This document shows, in pieces, positions 15,498 to 24,388 of a DNA stretch of 64,000 nucleotides; positions within the stretch are counted from its first letter, which is position 1; every line of letters begins with the position of its first letter. Location: positions 1 through 64,000 of the forward strand of contig NZ_RXNS01000018.1 in assembly GCF_003966155.1 (NCBI RefSeq), written 5' to 3'. Made by a program: the position numbers and the translations under genes. Under the pieces are notes generated by a model that saw nothing but the letters and a program-made list of their open reading frames with translations, was not told the origin of the DNA and made no database searches. Source of the DNA: Halomonas nitroreducens. GTDB lineage: Bacteria; Pseudomonadota; Gammaproteobacteria; Pseudomonadales; Halomonadaceae.

Positions 15498-16229
15498 CTA
15501 CTTCATCTCGAAGCCGCGCTCGACCAGGAAGTCGCGCATGTGCGGGCGCAGCTTGGTGTCGAACAGCGGAGTGAGGTTGCGCGACCAGTCGGTGTCCTTG
15601 TTGCCACTACGGCGCTCGCGGTAATAGCACTGCATGGTGTCGTCGAAGGCGACCACCTGCTCGTGATCCTCGTCGTAGTGATCCTCCTTGAGGATCGCCT
15701 CCACCGGCAGGCGGGGCTTCACGTCCGGGTCATGGGCGGGGTAGCCGAGGCACATGCCGAATACCGGGTAGACATGCGCGGGCAGCCGCAGCAGGTCGCT
15801 GATGGCCTGGGGGTTGTTGCGGATGCCGCCGATGTAGCAGATGCCCAGGCCCTCGGATTCCGCGGCGATCGCCACGTTCTATGCCATCAGCGCGGTATCG
15901 ACGCTGGCCACCAGCAGCTGCTCGGTCATGCCGCGCACCACATTGGCGCCGGTACGCTCGGAGGCCTCGGTGGGGCGCTTCATGTCGGCGCAGAACACCA
16001 GGAAGTCGGAAGCATTCGCCACATAGGCCTGGCCGCCGGCCAGTTCGGCGATCGTCTCGCGGTTGGCCGGGTGGGTCACGTGGATGACGCTGTACGCCTG
16101 GACGTGGCTGGAGGTGGCGGCACTCTGGCCGGCCCGAATCAGCTCCCGCAGCAGCTCATGGGGGATCTTCCGGTCGGTGAACTTGCGGATCGAACGATGG
16201 GATTTCAGCAGCTCGATGGTGGGATTCAT
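15498..16229 (-). pseudogene. nfsA: NADPH-dependent nitroreductase NfsA with nonsense codon
   Basis: A single frame of about 243 codons encodes an oxygen-insensitive NfsA-type flavin reductase (SHRSIRKFTDRKIPHELL at the start, GICYIGGIRNNP in the middle, PRLPVEAILKEDHY near the end). It is interrupted by TAG at 15879-15881. The surrounding residues VDTALMA-stop-NVAIAAESEGLG show that the expected codon was CAG (Q), so one C-to-T change explains the break. The frame is otherwise intact, implying recent loss, suppression or a base error. The start is the ATG at 16229 after GCGAGG. Confidence 0.85.
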
Positions 16230-16244
16230 GGGACCTCGCGGCAT

Positions 16245-16631
16245 GCAGTCAGGAAAACTCGGCCAGGGTATCGGCGCCCCTGGCCCGGGAACGTGATCCG
16301 GCCAAGATACCTAGCGGGCTTATCATCTTCCACCACGATCTCGCCGCCCTGAGTCGCAGAAGGGGCCGGCGATGGACCACCCGAAGTGTCTAGTGCCATG
16401 AAGAAGTGTCGACGGGGCGTGAGCGGGGACTGCTATCAGGCAAGGGCGCGAGCCACGTCGCGCCCCAGGGAGGCAATGCAGCTGACGACACGCGAAGGCC
16501 TTGCCGCCGCTCGAAGTCGAGGGCGTCCGGCATTCCCGTCACCCCCGGATGGATGTGGCAGCCCCCGCCTCATGACGATACCTGCCTCGGCTAGCCGGTA
16601 GTCGGGACGATATCCTGATGGCATGGCCCTT
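16245..16631. other. Intergenic region without a convincing gene
   Basis: This stretch of about 390 bp lies between the nfsA pseudogene and the COG4315 gene. Short open frames are present, but none has a ribosome site or recognisable motifs. It probably holds the nfsA promoter and decayed sequence. Confidence 0.5.
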
Positions 16632-17093
16632 CTACTCGGCCTCGTTCTTGCTCCCGTCCGGCGAGAGCAGGTACCACTCGCCATCAAAGCCGTGAACGTC
16701 CTGTCCATTGACGTCGCCGGCAGCCTGATCCTTGACGAAGCGATAGAGTGGCCAGCCCCCATAGGTGAGCTGAGTGGCGCCATCGTCACGCTCGATGGAC
16801 CCCACCAGGGCCTGGTCGAGCCCCTCACCAGCTTGCGGCTCACCCTCGACGGTATGCGGTGGCCAGGCACTGGTACAGTCATCGTGGCAATTGCTTTTCG
16901 CCTGGTTGTCGCCTTTCCCCCGTTGATCCCTGGTGAACAGGTACAGCGTCCGGCCCTGGCCATCAGTGAGGTAGCTGCCATACTGATCGCTCTGTGCGAC
17001 GCTGAGCGCCGTGTCGCCGTCGGCCTCTGCCCAGGCGGGCGCGGAGATAGCGGTGGCGATAGCAGTGAAGAGGACTAGCTTCCATACGTGCAT
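16632..17093 (-). CDS. Secreted COG4315-type protein (YxFxxD repeats)
   Basis: The 153-residue protein has a signal peptide (cleavage likely after AWA, residues 20-22). It carries two copies of the Lipoprotein_15 repeat: DGQGRTLYLFTRDQRGKGD and, later, YGGWPLYRFVKDQAAGDVNG. Each contains the L/Y-Y-x-F-x-x-D signature, and CHDDCTSAWPPH lies between them. This secreted family has no established function. A TAGCCT box on the minus strand at 17135-17140 is the likely -10 element. Confidence 0.85.
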   Translation of the reverse strand: MHVWKLVLFTAIATAISAPAWAEADGDTALSVAQSDQYGSYLTDGQGRTLYLFTRDQRGKGDNQAKSNCHDDCTSAWPPHTVEGEPQAGEGLDQALVGSIERDDGATQLTYGGWPLYRFVKDQAAGDVNGQDVHGFDGEWYLLSPDGSKNEAE

Positions 17094-17204
17094 GATCGTT
17101 CTCCTCGGTGGTTAAACGTCACTGGCCGTTTGTCAGGCTAGCAGAGATCGCTCGGCACGACGGTCCTTCAGAAGGGCCTGCCGGAATCGCGTATCTGAGG
17201 ACAC

Positions 17205-17792
17205 TCAAGGCACACCCTGAAACCAGATCCATACCCCGAACAGCACCACACCGACCAGACCGATGGGGGTGGAGTAGCGCCTCCATAGACGCCAGGCGGC
17301 ATCCCCCAGCAGGGCCACCAGGATGGCCAGACAAAAATAGCGCGCGCCCCGGGCCAGCATGGCCGCCGACATGAACAGTACAAACGAATAGCCGCTCGCA
17401 CCGGCGACCAACATGGCAGTCTGGAAGGGGATCGGCACGAGGCCAATCGCCAGTAGCGCCATGAAGCCATCCTGCTGCAGACGGACCTGAAAATCCTCAT
17501 AGGCCGCCTGGCCGCCGAACAGGCCGATCACCGCGTTCCCCCAGTGTTCCATGGCGAGGACACCGAGATGGTAGCCGAGGGCGGCCGCCGCGAGATTGCC
17601 CGCCAGGGCCACGCTGGCTATGGTCCATTTACGATAAGGGTGGCACATCATCCAGGGTATCAAGATGGCCTCGATGGGGATGGGCACGATCAGGGTTTCC
17701 ATCATCGAAGCGACGAACAGCAGCCACAGCGCGTGTGGCGACTTGTCCAGGCGATCAAGCCAGGCACCGGCAGAAGAGAGCTTCAGAGACAT
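17205..17792 (-). CDS. VTT/DedA-like membrane protein (YqaA type)
   Basis: A 195-residue membrane protein of the SNARE-associated/VTT domain family. The features are the re-entrant segment MMETLIVPIPIEAILIPWM, GNLAAAALGYHLG and the second re-entrant GLVPIPFQTAMLVAGASG. VTT proteins include DedA-type lipid or ion transporters. YqaA-type members are shorter and less well studied. It is divergent from terC with about 100 bp between them. Substrate unknown. Confidence 0.85.
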   Translation of the reverse strand: MSLKLSSAGAWLDRLDKSPHALWLLFVASMMETLIVPIPIEAILIPWMMCHPYRKWTIASVALAGNLAAAALGYHLGVLAMEHWGNAVIGLFGGQAAYEDFQVRLQQDGFMALLAIGLVPIPFQTAMLVAGASGYSFVLFMSAAMLARGARYFCLAILVALLGDAAWRLWRRYSTPIGLVGVVLFGVWIWFQGVP

Positions 17793-17900
17793 GACGTAGA
17801 GGGCACGGCCGGGAAAGCGTTTGTCTCGGCATCGTGGCCAAAGCGCGAATGACCTGCACCGGCGCCGGATGGGCCCGTGTATTCAGGGAGGAGGATAGCG

Positions 17901-18844
17901 ATGAACATGAGCGAAGCCTGGTGGCTCTGGGGAATTTTTGCCGTCATCGTGGTGGTCATGCTGGCAGTGGACTTGTTGGTACGTGGCGACACCCACAGGG
18001 TGTCGATGAGGGAGGCTGGCCTGTGGTCGCTGCTGTGGGTACTGGTGTCCTTGCTGTTCGGCGCCGGACTATGGGCCTACCTGTACACGACTCAAGACCT
18101 CTCGATAGCCAACAACAAGGCAACCGAGTTTCTGACCGGTTATCTGATCGAGAAATCCCTGTCGGTGGATAACGTTTTCGTCTGGCTGACGCTATTCAGC
18201 TTCTTCGGGATTTCACCGGAGCTCCAACGTCGGGTGCTGATCTATGGTGTACTGGGTGCCGTGGTGCTGCGCGTGATCATCATCCTGATCGGTGTCAGGA
18301 ACTTCGAATGGATCCTCTACGTCTTCGGCGTCTTCCTGGTGTTCACCGGTGGCAAGATGGCCTGGAGCGCGAACAAGCAGTCCAACGTGGAGGACAATCG
18401 CTTGCTGCGCTGGCTGCGTGGCCACTTGCGTATCACCGAGTCGTTGCATGGCAATCGCTTCACCCTACGCGACCAGGGAAAACTCTGGGCCACCCCCTGC
18501 TGGTGGTGCTGATCATGGTTGAAGTGTCCGATATCATCTTCGCCGTGGACAGCATTCCGGCAATATTCGCTATCACCCGCGACACCTTCATCGTGCTGAC
18601 GTCCAACATCTTCGCCATCCTCGGGCTACGCGCCATGTACTTCTTGTTCGCCGGCCTGGCCGAGCGCTTCTCTCTGCTCGATTACGGGCTGGCGCTGGTG
18701 CTGGCATTCATCGGTATCAAGCTGCTGATCGAACCCTGGGTCCATATTCCCATCGGCTGGTCACTGGCGGTGGTCGCGGTGGTGATCGCCGCCACCATGG
18801 CGATCAGTTGGTACTGGACCGACCGACATGCTCCCGTTTCCTAG
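17901..18844 (+). pseudogene. TerC/Alx family membrane protein, frameshifted
   Basis: The first frame (ATG at 17901 after GGAGGAGGATAGCG) encodes six or so helices including NNKATEFLTGYLIEKSLSVD, the conserved TerC/Alx metal-binding region. It then ends at TGA in the sequence [11 protein letters not shown]. The second frame continues [21 protein letters not shown] to 18844, completing the family's normal length of about 314 residues. One missing C in the run 18493-18497 accounts for the shift. TerC/Alx proteins are linked to manganese export and tellurite resistance. This may be a homopolymer sequencing error rather than a true mutation. Confidence 0.85.
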
Positions 18845-18985
18845 GCCAGCGAGAGCGGAGGCCTGGCTGCCCCTGCGACCCGGGACCAGATGTGAGATCG
18901 GCTGCTCGGTAGGCGGGCGGACCGAGCGCTGGGCGAGCAACGACTCGATGGAGGGGGTCCTGCGACCTGGCGATCGTTATGCCGC

Positions 18986-19354
18986 TCACCCGCCAGGCTT
19001 CGCATAATACGTGATCACCTCGGAGCGCACGCCGTTGGCGTCGACCTTGATCAGGCCACTGCCCTTGAGCGTCGTGCCCGGGACGGCCCACCAGCATGAC
19101 GCCGTGAGGACCCCCGCCTCTTCCTGGGTGAGGACCTCGGACAGTTCCATGAACGGTTCCGGGATCCGGCCATGGCATTGGGCCGCGATGGCCTCCTTCA
19201 ATGTCACCAGGTACTCCGAGAACGCCTCCCGGGTCACGTGGCCGGCATTGGGATCATCGAAGGTGTAGCCCTCCGCCGTTGCCTGCAGGATCATGTCGGC
19301 GTCGCCCCGGGACCAGCCTTGGGCATAAGCGCTCAGGTATTCCGCTGGGTTCAT
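18986..19354 (-). CDS. NTF2-like (SnoaL-type) protein
   Basis: The 122-residue cone-shaped fold protein opens with YLSAYAQGWSRGDADMILQ and continues TAEGYTFDDPNAGHVTREAF, the usual helix and first-strand pattern of SnoaL-like NTF2 proteins. An AGGAGGAAGACG site precedes the ATG. Members are isomerases, dehydratases or binding proteins, and nothing here identifies a substrate. It appears to be a single gene. Confidence 0.8.
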   Translation of the reverse strand: MNPAEYLSAYAQGWSRGDADMILQATAEGYTFDDPNAGHVTREAFSEYLVTLKEAIAAQCHGRIPEPFMELSEVLTQEEAGVLTASCWWAVPGTTLKGSGLIKVDANGVRSEVITYYAKPGG

Positions 19355-19561
19355 CGTCTTCCTCCTTTCGTCATCCTGGGGCAGAACTCACGGGAGGTAT
19401 CGAAGCACAATGCCAGCATCTGCCGGTGGATCGACCGGCTCGCTAACGACCCGCCCCCTTGATCAGTGTTGGCAGCATGCTGCCGCTCCATACGCTGATC
19501 TTTTTAAACGGCGGTCATGACCCACGATGAGGAGGAGGGGCTCACAACTCTCGGCCCCCGC

Positions 19562-20092
19562 TCAACGCAACGGCTTGCGGTAGCGCAGCTCATGCAGTGC
19601 CTTGCCGCCGATTCGAATGGTTTCCCGGCGGCCGTCCGGCGAGTAGCCGACCCGGGCATAGAAGCGCCGCGCCCGCTGGTTCGCCTCGAGCACCCAGAGG
19701 CTGGCCAGCCGGTGGCCATCCCCTGCCAGCCGCCGCTCGGCGGCGGCCAGCAACGCCCGGCCTACGCCCCGCCCCCACTGCTCGGCCCGCAGGTAAAGGG
19801 CGTAGACCTCGCCGGCCTCGGCGGCGTCCTTGTCGCGGCTGGGCCCCATGGCGACCCAGCCCACCACGCGCCCGCCCGGCGCCGTGGCCACCAGGGTGCC
19901 GCCCGGCGTGGCCGCCAGCGAGGCGAGCCAGCGCCGGGTGAAGCGCGCCACCGAGAGGCGCCGCAGGAAGCCATCGGGCACGATGCCAGCATAGGCATCG
20001 TGCCAGGCGCCCACATGGATGCGGGCGATATCGCGGGCGTCCCGCGGGCCGGCGTCACGGATCACGGCGGCGGGTCCACGGACGAAGGGCAT
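19562..20092 (-). CDS. GNAT family N-acetyltransferase
   Basis: A 176-residue acetyltransferase. The N-terminal IRDAGPRDARDIARIHVGAW, the acetyl-CoA loop YLRAEQWGRGVGRALLAAAE (Q/RxxGxG/A) and the C-terminal LWVLEANQRARRFYARVGY are all standard GNAT blocks. The ATG at 20092 has GGGGAG nine bases upstream. A TAGGCT box lies on the minus strand at 20150-20155. The substrate is unknown. Confidence 0.9.
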   Translation of the reverse strand: MPFVRGPAAVIRDAGPRDARDIARIHVGAWHDAYAGIVPDGFLRRLSVARFTRRWLASLAATPGGTLVATAPGGRVVGWVAMGPSRDKDAAEAGEVYALYLRAEQWGRGVGRALLAAAERRLAGDGHRLASLWVLEANQRARRFYARVGYSPDGRRETIRIGGKALHELRYRKPLR

Positions 20093-20257
20093 CGGCAGGC
20101 GTCTCCCCAGGGGCGGGCAGCGTAACGGGGCCGGCATGGCGGCTTAGCCAGCCTAGCATCCCGGGGCCATGGCTCGCTCGCCCGGAAACGGTCGGCAGGA
20201 TGGCGGTCCAGCACGTATGCTGAGGGCCTGTGGGGAGCAACGGGGGAAGGAACCAGC

Positions 20258-21028
20258 ATGTCATCCTTGACGTTCAAGCCGCGCCAGCGCGGCGGCAAGT
20301 GGCCCACGCGCCTCGCCTGGCTGGCGGTGATCCTGCTGATCGTGGCGGCCCTGCTGATGGGTGGCGCCGGGCCGGCCTACCGGCTGGACCTGGTGTCGCT
20401 GTCCACTTCCTTTTCGTGGCTGCGCCAGGGAGCGCACCTGGTGATCGGCGCCGGGGCCGTGGCCCTGGTGGCGCTGGTCGTCGCCATGCTCTGCCGGCGT
20501 TGGCGGGTGGCACTGGTGGGCACTCTGGTGATCATCGCCGGGGCGAGCATGGTGGCCCTGCCCGCCCAGCTGATGCAGCTCGCCCGCAGCGTGCCGCCGA
20601 TCCACGACATCACCACCGATCTCGAGAACCCGCCTGCCTTCGAGGCCCTGGTGACCGCCCGGGAGGCCGCACCCAACGCCGTTGCCTATCCCGGCGAGGC
20701 CACCGCTCGCCAGCAGCGGGCCGGCTATCCGCGGCTTGGGCCGCTCACCCTGGACGCCACGCTCGGCGAGGTCCGGGCTGCCGCCGAGGCCACGGCCCGG
20801 GAGCAGGGCTGGGAGATCGCCGCCGTCGAGCCGACGCGTATCGAGGCCACCGCGACCACTCGCTGGTTCGGCTTCCGGGACGACGTGGTGATCCGCCTGA
20901 CCGAGACGGACGACGGCGTGCGGGTCGACATGCGCTCCGCCTCCCGGGTCGGCAAGAGCGACCTCGGCACCAATGCGGCGCGCATCCAGGCCTACCTGGA
21001 GGCACTGGAACGCCGGGCCGGCCACTGA
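20258..21028 (+). CDS. DUF1499 membrane protein
   Basis: The 256-residue protein has three N-terminal membrane helices (about 18-37, 60-80 and 86-108) followed by a soluble DUF1499 domain (PPIHDITTDLENPPAF, then TRWFGFRDDVVIRL and VDMRSASRVGKSDLGTNAARI). The final block with the SxSRVGxxDxGxN motif is diagnostic of this family. GGGGAAGG precedes the ATG. The function is not known. Confidence 0.9.
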   Translation: MSSLTFKPRQRGGKWPTRLAWLAVILLIVAALLMGGAGPAYRLDLVSLSTSFSWLRQGAHLVIGAGAVALVALVVAMLCRRWRVALVGTLVIIAGASMVALPAQLMQLARSVPPIHDITTDLENPPAFEALVTAREAAPNAVAYPGEATARQQRAGYPRLGPLTLDATLGEVRAAAEATAREQGWEIAAVEPTRIEATATTRWFGFRDDVVIRLTETDDGVRVDMRSASRVGKSDLGTNAARIQAYLEALERRAGH

Positions 21029-21036
21029 ACCCTCAG

Positions 21037-21066
21037 GCGAGAGACGGCCTTGTAACCGCCTCTCGC
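21037..21066. terminator. Hairpin between convergent genes
   Basis: Arms GCGAGAGACGG and CCGCCTCTCGC (one mismatch) flank an 8-nt loop. The hairpin sits exactly between the ends of the DUF1499 gene and the beta-lactamase gene, so it probably terminates both. There is no T-tract. Confidence 0.5.
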
Positions 21067-21080
21067 GGTGATCGCGGCGC

Positions 21081-21887
21081 TCACTCCGCCGCGGGCAGCG
21101 CCTCCAGCCGACGCAGCACCGCGCGGGTGATGGCCTCGCGCTTGGGCAGGTCGGCCAGGCGCTCGGGGGTATCGAGGTTCAGGGCGAAGAACACCGGACC
21201 GCTCGGCCGCTCCACCCAACCCACCCACCAGCCGACCCGGCCATCCCAGCCGCTCTTGGCACGCAGGATCCAGTCGCGGCCGGCTTCATTGATCATGATG
21301 TCCTTGACCAGCCGCTGGTCGGACTCGGCGAAGGGCAGCGCCATCGCGTAGAGCCGTTCGAGGAAGTCGACCTGCTCGAGGGCCGTGACGCGCAGACTGC
21401 CGTCGAGCCAGAAGCGCTCGACGTCATCGCCGACCGTGGCGTTGCCATAGCCGATCTCGCTCAGGTAGGCCCGCTCGCGCTCGCGGCCGATCTGGTCGGC
21501 CAGGCGCTGGAAGACCCAGACGGTGGAGTAGCGAAGTGCCGAGCGCAGGGTCTGGTCCTGGTTCCAGGCCGGCACGTCACGCTCCACTCCGTCCCAGGGA
21601 AACACCTCGAACTCGTCCTCCACCACGCCGGCATCCAGCGCGAACAGCGCATGAGGCACCTTGAAGGTGGAGGCCGGCGAGAGCCGCTCGCCGGCGCGCT
21701 CGGGGTTCACCACCCAGAGCCCCTCGCGGCCCTCTCGCTGGTCGACGATCACCAGGGTGCCGTTCTCGACCCCGTGCTCGGCGAAGAGCTCGGCCCAGTC
21801 GGGGCGTGGCTGCCAGTCGCCGGCCAGCGCCGGTATCGGCAGGAGGGTCAATAGAGTCAGGCCTAGCAAGGTGGGTAAACGTCTCAT
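21081..21887 (-). CDS. Class D (OXA-type) beta-lactamase
   Basis: The 268-residue precursor has a signal peptide (MRRLPTLLGLTLLTLLPIPA, cleavage near residue 22). All class D motifs are present: S73-T-F-K76 (acylated serine and carboxylated lysine), S121-T-V123, Y147-G-N149, the FW-LDG loop at about 159-163 and K211-S-G213 (KTG variant). It hydrolyses beta-lactams in the periplasm. AAAGGGA precedes the ATG at 21887; the open frame extends 36 codons upstream without support. It is divergent from an AmpR-like gene. The spectrum cannot be inferred. Confidence 0.95.
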   Translation of the reverse strand: MRRLPTLLGLTLLTLLPIPALAGDWQPRPDWAELFAEHGVENGTLVIVDQREGREGLWVVNPERAGERLSPASTFKVPHALFALDAGVVEDEFEVFPWDGVERDVPAWNQDQTLRSALRYSTVWVFQRLADQIGRERERAYLSEIGYGNATVGDDVERFWLDGSLRVTALEQVDFLERLYAMALPFAESDQRLVKDIMINEAGRDWILRAKSGWDGRVGWWVGWVERPSGPVFFALNLDTPERLADLPKREAITRAVLRRLEALPAAE

Positions 21888-21979
21888 GGTCCCTTTCTCT
21901 CTCGTCGGATGTTGCCACCATGCGCTGCCTGATGGGGGTGGGTTGCCAAGAGTAGCCGCCCGATCAACGAGCGAACAAA

Positions 21980-21997
21980 CCATGTTATCTTGCATGG
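21980..21997. promoter_or_regulatory. Dyad in the bla/ampR intergenic region, candidate regulator site
   Basis: CCATG and CATGG flank an 8-nt AT-rich spacer in the 134-bp gap between the divergent beta-lactamase and AmpR-like genes. The spacing is roughly that of a LysR-type half-site pair, but the canonical T-N11-A is not exact. Binding is inferred from location only. Confidence 0.35.
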
Positions 21998-22021
21998 CCC
22001 ATTAGCTGAGCTTGGCCTCAA

Positions 22022-22900
22022 ATGACGCGCCCCTACCTGCCGCTCAATGCCCTGCGCGCTTTCGAAGCGGCGGCCCGGCATGCCAGCTTCACCCGTGCCG
22101 CCGAGGAGCTGCATGTCACCCAGGCGGCGGTCAGCCATCAGGTCAAGCAGCTGGAGCTGCACCTGAATCGTCGCCTGTTCCGCCGCTTGCCTCGGGGCCT
22201 CGCGATCACCCCGGAAGGCGAGGCTCTGCTGCCGGTCATGGGCGACGCCTTCGACCGTATGGGCGAGATGCTGCAACGCCTGCAGGACGGCGAGGTCCGC
22301 GAGATCCTCACGGTCGGGGCGGTCGGTACCTTCGCGGTGGGCTGGCTGCTGCCGCGACTGGATGACTTCCATGCCCGCCACCCGCTGATCGAGGTGCGTC
22401 TCTCCACCCACAACAACAAGGTCGACCTGGCCACCGAGGGCCTGGATTGTGCGATTCGTTTCGGCGATGGTACCTGGCACGGCAATGAGGCGATGCCGCT
22501 GTGCGAGGCCCCGCTGTCGCCGATCTGCACGCCTGCGCTGGCCGCGGGCCTGGCGCACCCGACGGACCTTCTTTCCCACACCCTGCTTCGCTCGTATCGC
22601 GAGCAGGAATGGCCCCAGTGGTTCGCGACGGCGCGGGTGGCTCCCCCACCGCCGTTGCGGACGATGCTGTTCGACTCCTCACTGGCGATGATGGAAGCGG
22701 CGCGGCAGGGCGCCGGCGTCGCGCTGTTGCCACCGTGCATGTTTACTCATGCCCTGGCCATGGGGGAGGTGGTGCAGCCCTTCCCCACCAGCATCTCTCT
22801 GGGCAGCTACTGGCTGACGTGGCTGAAGTCCCGTGAGCCGACCCCGTGCCTGGGCGCCTTCCGGGACTGGCTGGTCGAAGCCGCAGGCAGGCTGGGCTAG
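22022..22900 (+). CDS. ampR: AmpR-like LysR family regulator
   Basis: The 292-residue protein follows AmpR of enterobacteria and pseudomonads closely along its length: MTRPYLPLNALRAFEAAARH with the winged helix-turn-helix, STHNNKVDLATEGLDCAIRF, LLRSYREQEWPQWF, MLFDSSLAMMEAARQGAGVA, MFTHALAMGEVVQPF and SLGSYWLTWLKS. In known systems AmpR senses muropeptides and controls a divergent class A or C beta-lactamase. Here the divergent gene encodes a class D enzyme. The name is by similarity; ligand sensing is inferred. Confidence 0.85.
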   Translation: MTRPYLPLNALRAFEAAARHASFTRAAEELHVTQAAVSHQVKQLELHLNRRLFRRLPRGLAITPEGEALLPVMGDAFDRMGEMLQRLQDGEVREILTVGAVGTFAVGWLLPRLDDFHARHPLIEVRLSTHNNKVDLATEGLDCAIRFGDGTWHGNEAMPLCEAPLSPICTPALAAGLAHPTDLLSHTLLRSYREQEWPQWFATARVAPPPPLRTMLFDSSLAMMEAARQGAGVALLPPCMFTHALAMGEVVQPFPTSISLGSYWLTWLKSREPTPCLGAFRDWLVEAAGRLG

Positions 22901-23044
22901 CCCGGGTCGCCACCGGGCCGTGAAACGAATTGCGAATCGCACGCAAAGGCAGTCTCAAACATATGAATTTAAAGGATAATTTGACCATCAACGCGGTTCT
23001 GCCTAGGATGCCGTGCTAACCCCCTGCGACAGGAAAGGATCCCC

Positions 23045-23512
23045 ATGAAAGGCACTCCCGAGATCATCGATGCCCTGAACGGACTGCTCGCCGCCGAGCT
23101 CGCCGCCATGGACCAGTACTTCATCCATGCCGAGATGTACGCCGACATGGGCCTCCACAAGCTCCACGAGCGCATCGCCCACGAGTTCGACGACGAGAAG
23201 GGCCATGCCAAACAGCTCATCGAGCGGATCCTGTTCCTGGAGGGCAAGCCCGATATCCACACCCGTACCCCGGTGCGCATCGGCCAGGACGTGGAGGAGA
23301 TGCTCGCCAACGACCTGCAGCTGGAATATGAGGTGGGTGACGCCCTGAAGGCCGCCATCGCCCTATGCGAGCGGGAACGCGACTTCCAGACCCGTACCGT
23401 GCTGATGCCACTGCTCACCGACACCGAGCAGGACCACGCCTACTGGCTGGAGCAGCAGCTCCGGCTGATCAAGCTGGTGGGCCGCGAGAATTACCTGGCC
23501 GAGCAGATGTAA
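23045..23512 (+). CDS. bfr: Bacterioferritin subunit lacking the heme-ligand methionine
   Basis: The 155-residue protein aligns without gaps to the start of E. coli Bfr. The ferroxidase residues are present: E18, E51, H54, a glutamate in LQLEYEVGD (about 94), and E and H in TDTEQDHAYW (about 127 and 130). Position 52, the methionine that ligates the inter-subunit heme, is lysine (DDEKGHAKQ). The subunit probably stores and oxidises iron but would not bind heme alone; it may pair with a heme-binding subunit encoded elsewhere. A TAGGAT box lies at 23004-23009. Confidence 0.95.
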   Translation: MKGTPEIIDALNGLLAAELAAMDQYFIHAEMYADMGLHKLHERIAHEFDDEKGHAKQLIERILFLEGKPDIHTRTPVRIGQDVEEMLANDLQLEYEVGDALKAAIALCERERDFQTRTVLMPLLTDTEQDHAYWLEQQLRLIKLVGRENYLAEQM

Positions 23513-23568
23513 GCCAACGGCCACCCGCCGGTGGCCGACGCCAGGCCTGCCGAATGGCGCGCCAATGC

Positions 23569-23610
23569 GCATCTCGCCGCTTCCTGGCTTGCCGGGAAGC
23601 GGCGAGATGC
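23569..23610. terminator. Long perfect hairpin between convergent genes
   Basis: Two perfect 16-bp arms (GCATCTCGCCGCTTCC and its reverse complement) flank a 10-nt loop. The hairpin lies between the end of bfr and the end of the secreted-protein gene, so it is well placed as a bidirectional terminator. A smaller hairpin (GGCCACC / GGTGGCC) lies just after the bfr stop. Confidence 0.65.
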
Positions 23611-23635
23611 CGTCACGCCAGGCTAGCGGCGATGC

Positions 23636-24091
23636 TCACTGTGCAAAGGTGGCGCACACCGGTGCCTGATCCTCAGGCCGGTGCTCGACCTGCAGCGTGA
23701 CGGCCTCGGTGATGTCATGCAGCGCCTCGCGCCACTGGTGATCGATATTGACCGGATCACAGCCCCCCTCGCTACCGCCCCCGAAGTTCGAGTCGATCCA
23801 GTAATGGATGTCATAGAGATGGCCCTCCTGGAGCACCCCGGGGAAGGAGAAGGAGAAGGCCTCGGGGGCTTGCCTTGCCACCTGGCCGGACTGGCTCGCG
23901 ACCACTTCCCCTTCCATCACGTCGAACACCGCGACCCGGATCGTCTGACCTCCGTGGGGCGCGTTGAAGCTGCCGGTCCCGGTGAAGGTAAGATCATGGT
24001 CACCTTCCGCCAGCGCAGGGGGCGCGGCGCCCAGCATCGCCAGGGCGGCCAGCATGGCGCTTATCGACAAACAGCTCTTGAACATCGGCAT
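23636..24091 (-). CDS. Secreted protein of unknown function, paralogue A
   Basis: The 151-residue protein has a signal peptide (cleavage after ALA near residue 27) and AAGGAG upstream of the ATG at 24091. The mature part is beta-rich with a distinctive set of blocks: HDLTFTGTGSFNAPHGGQTI, FSFPGVLQEGHLYDIHYWID, SNFGGGSEGGCDPVNIDHQW and a C-terminal cysteine (VCATF), so one disulfide is likely. The same blocks occur in the protein at 34799-35251. I recognise no named family. A periplasmic or extracellular role is inferred from the signal peptide. Confidence 0.75.
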   Translation of the reverse strand: MPMFKSCLSISAMLAALAMLGAAPPALAEGDHDLTFTGTGSFNAPHGGQTIRVAVFDVMEGEVVASQSGQVARQAPEAFSFSFPGVLQEGHLYDIHYWIDSNFGGGSEGGCDPVNIDHQWREALHDITEAVTLQVEHRPEDQAPVCATFAQ

Positions 24092-24388
24092 GGCGTCTCT
24101 CCTTCCCAAGCATCGGGCGCAAGTCGGGGACGGCCCACACCTACCTTCAGGACTCGAGGTCGCCTGGCTCGCGAAATGGCGGCGCCTGCGAATGCGCCAG
24201 CGCCTCGTGCGGCGAGGATGCGACGTCGTCTCGCGGCAGGGCCATCTCGCCTGCATCGCATGTCTCCCCAGGCGAGCCGTGCCATCCCCTCCATTGGTGT
24301 TGTCCGGTATCTCGTCTGTTGCCTCAGCCAGCTTAGCAGACCCGAAACCCTGCGAAGCCGCTGGCGCGTCGCGGGCAGCCGGGGCGAG

